The notes under the pieces were generated by a model. That model was given only the letters and a program-made list of their open reading frames with translations, was not told the origin of the DNA and made no database searches. Positions 58,265 through 64,000 of a DNA stretch of 64,000 nt are shown here, in pieces; within the stretch, counting starts at the first letter, position 1; each line of letters starts with the position of its first letter. This stretch comes from Peromyscus leucopus (taxonomy: Eukaryota; Chordata; Mammalia; Rodentia; Cricetidae), in assembly GCF_004664715.2 (NCBI RefSeq), contig NC_051068.1, positions 9,415,298 to 9,479,297 on the forward strand. Reading direction: 5' to 3'. A program made the position numbers and the translations under genes.

Positions 58265-58302
<38 letters not shown>
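58017..58302 (+). repeat. B4-type SINE with (CA)n tail
   Basis: A tRNA-like head 'gggctgaggagagtttcag', a body with 'caaatgcccaatacccaca' and 'ataaccccagaactgtagg', and a CA array at 58,265-58,301. Confidence 0.65.
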
Positions 58303-58304
<2 letters not shown>

Positions 58305-58428
58305 AAAAGATAGGATGAAGTTAAATAAAATTAATGCAGATGTGTCTGAGTTTCCAGGTAACAAACGAGAGAAAGAAAAAGACACCAGATGTGGGGAACT
58401 CCCCAGACACCTGCATCTCTTCTTTCAT

Positions 58429-58430
<2 letters not shown>

Positions 58431-58477
<47 letters not shown>
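58431..58477. repeat. (TG)n microsatellite
   Basis: TG dinucleotides in CLDN11 intron 2, about 130 bp from the CA array of the preceding SINE. Confidence 0.95.
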
Positions 58478-58478
<1 letters not shown>

Positions 58479-58504
58479 CGGGCCTTCCCACGTCTATACT
58501 AGGC

Positions 58505-60825
58505 ACTAAAGGGACTTTTTAAAGCACCGTTAAATTACTTGAGCTGTTCTGACTGTGTCCTCCTCGGTACACTGAGAGAGTCACCAGGAACATCTAAGGC
58601 CTTGGGCAGCGGGACGTGGAAAAGTGGAAGGATGACCGGGAAGCCGAGCTGCCCTAGGATAGTAAGTCTGAAGCCTACATACGGGAACGGGGCACCAGGT
58701 AAAGGAAAGTAATAATTCTTTCTCAGTGAGCTATGGAGCCATATTTATCTGTTCTTTTCCCATATGGATCTAGAAAAGCTTGAGTTTTTCTTTTTCTCGC
58801 CTATTGTTTCCTAAAGCAATGACCTAAGGGAGGAGCCCGGAGAGGTCATGATCCTCTCACACAGTGATTGTCAGGAAAACCTAGCACTCACCACCGTCAT
58901 CAAGTCAATGGAATATTCGAGCCCGTTATTTTCCTGGCCAGCTTTCAACACTGACATTTTTCCCGTTGTTTTTACTGCACACATCATCATCTACTGTTTC
59001 CTACAGCATTCTGAAACAAGTCTCATGGTCATCTGTTAAATTTAATTTTTTTCTTATTTATTGTTTGTGTATGTGTTGCTAGGGCCTGAAGCTCGTCCCC
59101 GGTTGCTCTCCACTATGCCACATATCCAGGCACTTGGTAATATATTTTTTAAGAACAGTTACAGAAAGTGTTCACACAGCATCTAGGGCCTCTGATTACC
59201 AGCAGAGTCACTGCCGTACTAAGATGCCCATCATTCCCACTACCCAGAGAGACTTTTATTTAGACTAGGGTCTTGTGTGTATACAGTAAATAAGTCTGGA
59301 ACATTTCTCCAGCTGTTCTCCTCTGCTCTGGATTAAGAACCTCACTCTTTCCAAATGCAAGGATTCCCTTTCCCAGTAGGAAACCTGTAGCCACACCCTT
59401 GATTCTAGTACAATTCACCATTAACCCGAAGTGTGCAGCTGAAACAACTTTTTCCGCCAGAAGTAAAGCCACCAGGCCTGGATGTTTAAAGGGGGAAGAA
59501 AAGATGAAAGAAGTCCCCGAGGAAGGCGAGCCCCGGTTCCTCCCGGCCCACTCCCGGGAGACACGCAGCTGAAGCGCTTTCCACAGCGCAGCCAGAATGA
59601 AGGAATCCGAACAAGGAGTCAGGGTCCCTTCATGATGGGAACAGTGACCATCTCGCCTGTGGGTGCCTGCATTCTGATTTCTATGGAGGCCCATTCCATT
59701 TAGTCAGGATGCGGGTGATGTTTCTGGAAGTGCAACATCACGGCTGTCCTCTGAAGTTGTGTGTGGACATGACCCTTGTGGAACTTGAACGTGATCGGGC
59801 TGGCTCTCTATTCCCTCTAGCCAGCAGTAACCACAGCCATGGCAACCGTGACCTACTCTGTGCCAGATGCCACGCTAAATACTCCCCATGCTTCATCACA
59901 CAGCTCTCCCTAAGCTGGGAAGGAAGCATGGCTGTTCAGAGGCAGTAGCTGCGCCCGCTGACTCTGCTGGAGGGCAGTGGCCTCCTGATTCAGTGCCGTT
60001 GGTTTGACTCCAACTGACAAGATGAAAAAAGTTAGGGCCCAGGGCCTCCATCTTCCCCAGCTCTGAGGCACCTGTTGCTCCTCCTACACTGCCTCTGGCT
60101 TCAGAAGCCACAGAATCAAGCTCCTGGGCGGGCTTTCCTTTAAGCCTTCAGAAAAAATAGTCAAGAGATTTCTCAGGACCAGAAAAATCCGCATCAGAAT
60201 CAGCCGTGACACTGCTCATTTCCAGGCCCCCAGCTCCAGCACTACTTCGTGCTCAGCAGCCATACTCCTGCTGGGACATCACCAGTGACCCCCAGGACTG
60301 AGCATGGGCCCAGGACCAACTTCTCCCCAGAGAGTGACGAGTGGCAGAAAACAACCCAGAGCTACACACAAAGGGAGCCTTCACACTGTGGCCTCTCCCA
60401 CCCATCCCTGGGGGTGGAAACAAGGGCCTTGTGGCTGGGGGAGAGAAGACGTGAAGGAAATCAGCAGATAACACCCTTGAGACAATGAGCTCCACATTCC
60501 AGAGCCAGCTCCATCCAGTCAAGACAACATGGAACCCGAAGGCCAGGGAGACCTGCTGAGAAATGAATCTGACAGCAGTCAAAAGAGGCAGGCAGTATCA
60601 AAATGTGAGTCGAGACCTGGACGGCAAGCTCCTCCGTCCATCCCATCCTTACGGTGAGCTGCTGCCAAGGCGCGGCTTCCTTGGGCTCAGGTTTCTTTTC
60701 ACCCACAGGGTGGATGGAGACAGACAAACGACTGACAGATGCATACCCTCGCTCCAGCTCACCTCACTCTCCTCAGCTATCAAACTGTCTTCCTATACCA
60801 AGCCACCTTCAAGAGATAAAGCAAA
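58505..60825. other. unique part of CLDN11 intron 2
   Basis: About 2.3 kb without clear SINEs. It includes a degenerate retroposon-like stretch at about 59,040-59,150. Open frames of 100-144 codons here (for example 59,260-59,694) show no family resemblance. Confidence 0.5.
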
Positions 60826-60830
60826 CTTGG

Positions 60831-60941
60831 GCCAGTGAGATGGCTCTGTAGGCAGAGGTGCTTGCTGCCAAGGCTGGAGACCTGAGTTTGTTCTCTGGGT
60901 CCCACATGGCAGAAGGTTAGAACCAACTGTCCCCTGTGCAG

Positions 60942-60986
<45 letters not shown>
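60831..60986 (+). repeat. B2-like SINE with (CA)n
   Basis: 'gggccagtgagatggctct', 'gcagaggtgcttgctgcca' and 'tgggtcccacatggcagaa' are followed by a CA array at 60,942-60,984. Confidence 0.8.
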
Positions 60987-61015
60987 TAGATGAAAAAAAT
61001 AAATGGAAGGAAAAC

Positions 61016-61152
61016 CAGCCAGGTGGTGGCGCATGCCTTTCATCCCAGGACTCGGGAGGCAGAAGCAAGTGGATCGATGAGTTCAAGGCTAGCTTGGTCT
61101 ACAGAGTGAGTTCCAGGATAGCCAGGCCTGCATAAACTCTGTCTCAAATAAA
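61016..61152 (+). repeat. B1 SINE, plus orientation
   Basis: 'gccaggtggtggcgcatgc', 'ggaggcagaagcaagtgga' and 'agtgagttccaggatagcc' in order, ending in an A-rich tail. Confidence 0.9.
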
Positions 61153-61402
61153 TACACATATATATGAAAAGTGAAAAGCGAATTCATCTGGGAAGTTTCA
61201 AACCACACATTGCTTCCCCAAAAACTCAAAAACCAGAAACAAAGCAAAGCAAACCCACAATTTGCATCTCCACACTTGCTTGCTCCTTTCCCTCCCACAG
61301 GCCCCTCTGCAGTTGTTTAGACCCCTGTCTCACTTGGAGCTCTTACAGAGAAAGGTAAGGAAAAAAACCGTATTTTTTGAGACAATGTATTTTCTGTATC
61401 CC

Positions 61403-61594
61403 AGTGAGTCTTATGTTGGGGCCCTGGTGGCCCACGCCTTTAATCCTAGCGCTTGGGAGGCAGAGGCAGGTGGATCTCTGTGAGTTTGAGGTCAGTCTGG
61501 TCTACAGAGCGAGTTCCAGGACAGTCAGGGCTACACAGAGAAACCCTGTCTTGAAAACTCAAAAAAAGAAAAAGAGTACTAGTGAGTCTTATGT
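61403..61594 (+). mobile_element. B1 insertion with perfect 14-bp target duplication
   Basis: A B1 body at 61,420-61,578 ('acgcctttaatcctagcgc', 'ggcaggtggatctctgtga', 'gggctacacagagaaaccc') is flanked by agtgagtcttatgt at 61,403-61,416 and 61,581-61,594. Confidence 0.93.
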
Positions 61595-62557
61595 ATCCCA
61601 GGCTATCCTCATTAGCCAAGGAGATGACCTTGAACTTCTGGCCCTCCTGCCTTCACCTTGCATGGGCTAAGATTACACCTGTGCTTCTTGCCAGCATTTA
61701 TTTTTGTAGTGCAGGAGAAGAGACCCTCAGCAGGGAGTTGAATCAAGCTCCCATGTGCAGGTATGATCAGCAAAACTGAATGAGCACACACCACGCCCTC
61801 AGTTTAGACTGCTCCTCCCTCCGTCCATGACCTGTCACCTGCTCCTCAACTCTCTGGAGTCCAGTGCTCTGGGAACCCCCTCCAGTGTGATTTAGGGGCT
61901 GTCCTCCCTGTACACTGCATACAAGCCAGTTTAAGGTGACCTCCCCAGACTCCATACCCTGGAGTGTCTCCACACCCCTGAAGCAGACATTCCTTTTCCC
62001 CATCAGGGTCCCCACTGGCTACAGAAGTGCCTGCTGTCATGATTAATGAACACTTGCTGAACAAAACATTCATCCATCCCTACTGGTCTACCCCCCACAC
62101 ACACCTTTCCTTTGTGCTCTTCTCTCCCTGTCCTTTTGTTAGAGATTAATGAGGCTCTCATTTCTTATTGTGATTAGAACCACCCTGGGAGCCTCCTAAA
62201 AAATATCTTTCCTGACTTGATCACCAGAAAATTCCAGTTTAGTTGATTTGCTATGAAGTCTGTGAAGAAGTTATTTATTCTAAAGGGATTCTATTGTGGA
62301 TCCTGCCTAGAGAGCCGCCACACAACCCCTTCCTTCCAATTTTCTTTGGGTAGTTGTTTTTGTTACCCACCAGCTCTTCTCATAGATGTAACTTAGGGTC
62401 CTGTCTAAATTCCTCTGGAATATAACCTAAAGGGACACAGATTCCAGGTTTCTGTTGCCCAGGATGTCCTCTTGACCTTTTTCACATTTCTCTTGAAGTA
62501 GCAACTCCAAGATCCGAGCTCCTTCACATTCACTAGAGTGGGGGAGCCAAAGAGAAA
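61595..62557. other. CLDN11 intron 2 sequence next to exon 2
   Basis: A short B1-like remnant at about 61,595-61,680 is followed by about 880 bp of unique sequence without features that I can name. Confidence 0.5.
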
Positions 62558-62563
62558 GCTTAC

Positions 62564-62728
62564 CCAGCAGGATGAGGAGCACCCCGGCCAGCTGGGCTCG
62601 CCTGTACTTGGCCACTCCAGGCTCGTGGCCCATGCGGATGCAGGGAAGAACCGTCAGCAACAGAAGGATGGCTGGCAGACCCAGGACCGAAGCAGCAATC
62701 ATGAGAGCTCTGCAAGCCTGCACGTAGC
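62564..62728 (-). CDS. CLDN11: claudin-11 exon 2
   Basis: On the minus strand the exon follows the acceptor ttccag (62,729-62,734) and ends before the donor gtaagc (62,558-62,563). It is 165 bp, a usual size for claudin exon 2. Two bases complete a split Gly codon, 54 codons follow, and one base starts the Ala codon finished in exon 3. It encodes YVQACRALMIAASVLGLPAI with the rest of membrane helix 2 (LLLLTVLP), the cytosolic link CIRMGHEPGVAKYRRAQ, and the start of helix 3 (LAGVLLILL). That is about residues 76-131. No disruption is visible. The first extracellular loop with the claudin signature lies in exon 1, outside the window. Confidence 0.96.
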
Positions 62729-64000
62729 CTGGAACGAGAGATCAGAGAGCGCGGCTTAGACTTGGGGTCCTCTTACTCTTGAGTCCCACCTCTCGGGAAT
62801 TCAACACCACCTCCCTCCTCCTTGTCCCCTCTAAGACCTAAAATGGGATCAGTGCAGTCCAAGGTCACCCCGCACCTTGAACTTTTAAAGAGCAGTGAGA
62901 GTGCCAGAGAAACAGAAGCCAAGTAGGGATGCAGACCACTTGGCCACGGTGGAGCAGCCGAGCCTTTGCTTACACTGTTGTAACACCTTGTTAAAGGTTC
63001 GCCTAGACACTCAAATGTTAAAAGGTCACCTATGATGGCGGGTTGTTGACTCCGGTCCACTGCCACACGGTCTGCCTGCGGAACCTTAGTGAGTCAGTTA
63101 CTGCATCCTGCTTCCTTGTCTCCAGAGCGATCATCACAGGCCCCTCCTCCTCCTCCCTAATAGAACTAACTCCACTGGCAATGAAATCCACAGTTCAAAG
63201 AGTCTTCAGAATATGTTCTATGCTAAGCACTGAGAAGACTGGCAGCAAGTATTACTGATATTATTGCTCGGTATCAAGGCGATACTTCTTTTTTTTTCAA
63301 GGACAGGAACTCACCATAGTCCAGGCAAATCTCAATCTCATGATCTTCCTGCTTCAGCCTCCCCAGTGCTGGAATTACAGGCATGAGACACCACACTCAG
63401 CATAGTGTGGTGCTGGTATCTTCAGGGTAGTGGTGATTTTGTCCTCAGTCCACAATGGGTGTGAATATGTGTAGCCCTGACTATACTACAAGCTAGGACT
63501 GAGACTCCCCCTCTCTCCCCCATCCCCAGAGGCTGCCGTCCTTGTGACTCCCATCCCCTTGGTCAAGTTCCATTCCCTGCTTTATTAATGGTGCCTGGGC
63601 ATGTTCCTCCACCCATCTGTCAAGGCTTAAAAGGTGTCTCTCCAGCCCCGGGGATGCCTGTCTTGGTCTTCATGCCCCCATAACGGATGACGTAACTATC
63701 GATGAAGGAAAAGGTGAGTTGAAAGAGAAATGTAGAGCAAGAGCATCCACTCTGTGCTGTCAAATAAAAATGCTAAGTGAGAACTTGATGAGGACACAGG
63801 TTATAATATGCACAACTTCATGTGAAATAAAGCTGAACAGAAACCAGGAGAATTTCACCAGAAGATTTAAATTTACGGTTACACTTTTACATCATTTATT
63901 GTTTCTCATTGAAACATTCTCCCCAGGTTATACAAAAAGTGTTGCACTTATAAATGATGGCTGTCTGTTTTGTTTCATTTGCTTAGGCAGAGTTAGAGCT
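62729..64000 (-). other. CLDN11: CLDN11 intron 1 (3' part)
   Basis: Sequence upstream of exon 2 in transcription order. It contains an old B1-like SINE in minus orientation at 63,289-63,401 ('cccagtgctggaattacag'). I see no exon 1 here. Confidence 0.85.

Larger units (their letters stand above)
54503..62563 (-). other. CLDN11: CLDN11 intron 2
   Basis: About 8.1 kb between the two coding exons, with GTAAGC donor (62,558-62,563) and CAG acceptor (54,503-54,505). It holds SINEs and CA/TG arrays, listed separately, and about 3 kb (54,720-57,950) of mostly unique sequence in which I recognise only a small, old SINE or LTR remnant near 55,490-55,660. Confidence 0.85.

Noticed and set aside
59260..59694. 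144-codon minus-strand frame in CLDN11 intron 2
   Set aside because: No similarity that I recognise and no splice consensus at its edges. It is likely chance.
1..64000. tRNA, rRNA or microRNA genes
   Set aside because: The only tRNA-like sequences are heads of B2/B4 SINEs. I saw no intact cloverleaf or known small RNA.

Overview
The window is genomic DNA from a rodent, most likely a cricetid (deer mouse, hamster or vole group). The evidence is dense B1, B2 and B4/ID-type SINEs, LTR and L1 debris, long CA/TG, GGAA and GATA microsatellites, and two recognisable vertebrate genes with spliced structure. The cricetid assignment rests on the B1 subtype (copies at 30,291-30,423 and 35,497-35,644 with a 'tagctttgcgcc' core) and on a composite B1-bearing repeat at 12,874 and 35,745. 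Genus cannot be fixed from this.

Coding content is small. SLC7A14 enters on the + strand. Its last intron fills 1-4,140, its final coding segment is 4,141-4,463, and a very long 3' UTR probably runs to a poly(A) signal at 11,271. CLDN11 (claudin-11) comes from the other side on the - strand: exon 2 at 62,564-62,728 and terminal coding exon 3 at 54,270-54,502. Its exon 1 lies beyond 64,000. The two genes converge tail to tail, as their mammalian orthologues do. Nothing between them is a convincing gene. The long open frames at 13.6-15.4 kb and 28.7-29.8 kb are by-products of minisatellites with few stop codons.

Layout: 1-11.3 kb, SLC7A14 end. 11.3-13.8 kb, SINE-rich spacer. 13.79-15.2 kb, C-rich ~23-bp minisatellite. 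15.64-17.9 kb, an old L1 3' UTR whose G-rich tract has expanded into a minisatellite, interrupted by a corrupted block (16,335-17,445). 17.9-35.9 kb, ordinary repeat-rich spacer with two solo-LTR-like elements and a 38-bp minisatellite. 35.9-49.4 kb, a long stretch that looks neither mammalian nor microbial. 49.4-53.6 kb, partly corrupted rodent DNA improving to the right. 53.6-64 kb, clean CLDN11 sequence.

The striking signal is the 35.9-49.4 kb block. It is G-rich and C-poor on the + strand, CpG-rich, nearly free of homopolymers, without long ORFs, and contains short islands of natural rodent sequence. I read it as unpolished, error-filled long-read consensus used to bridge a gap, not as a new biological system. 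The smaller block at 16.3-17.4 kb supports this: it is a degraded, collinear second copy of the clean sequence about 1,375 bp upstream (at least six ordered anchors), as expected where two overlapping contig ends were joined without merging. I found no RNA gene, CRISPR array or operon-like system.
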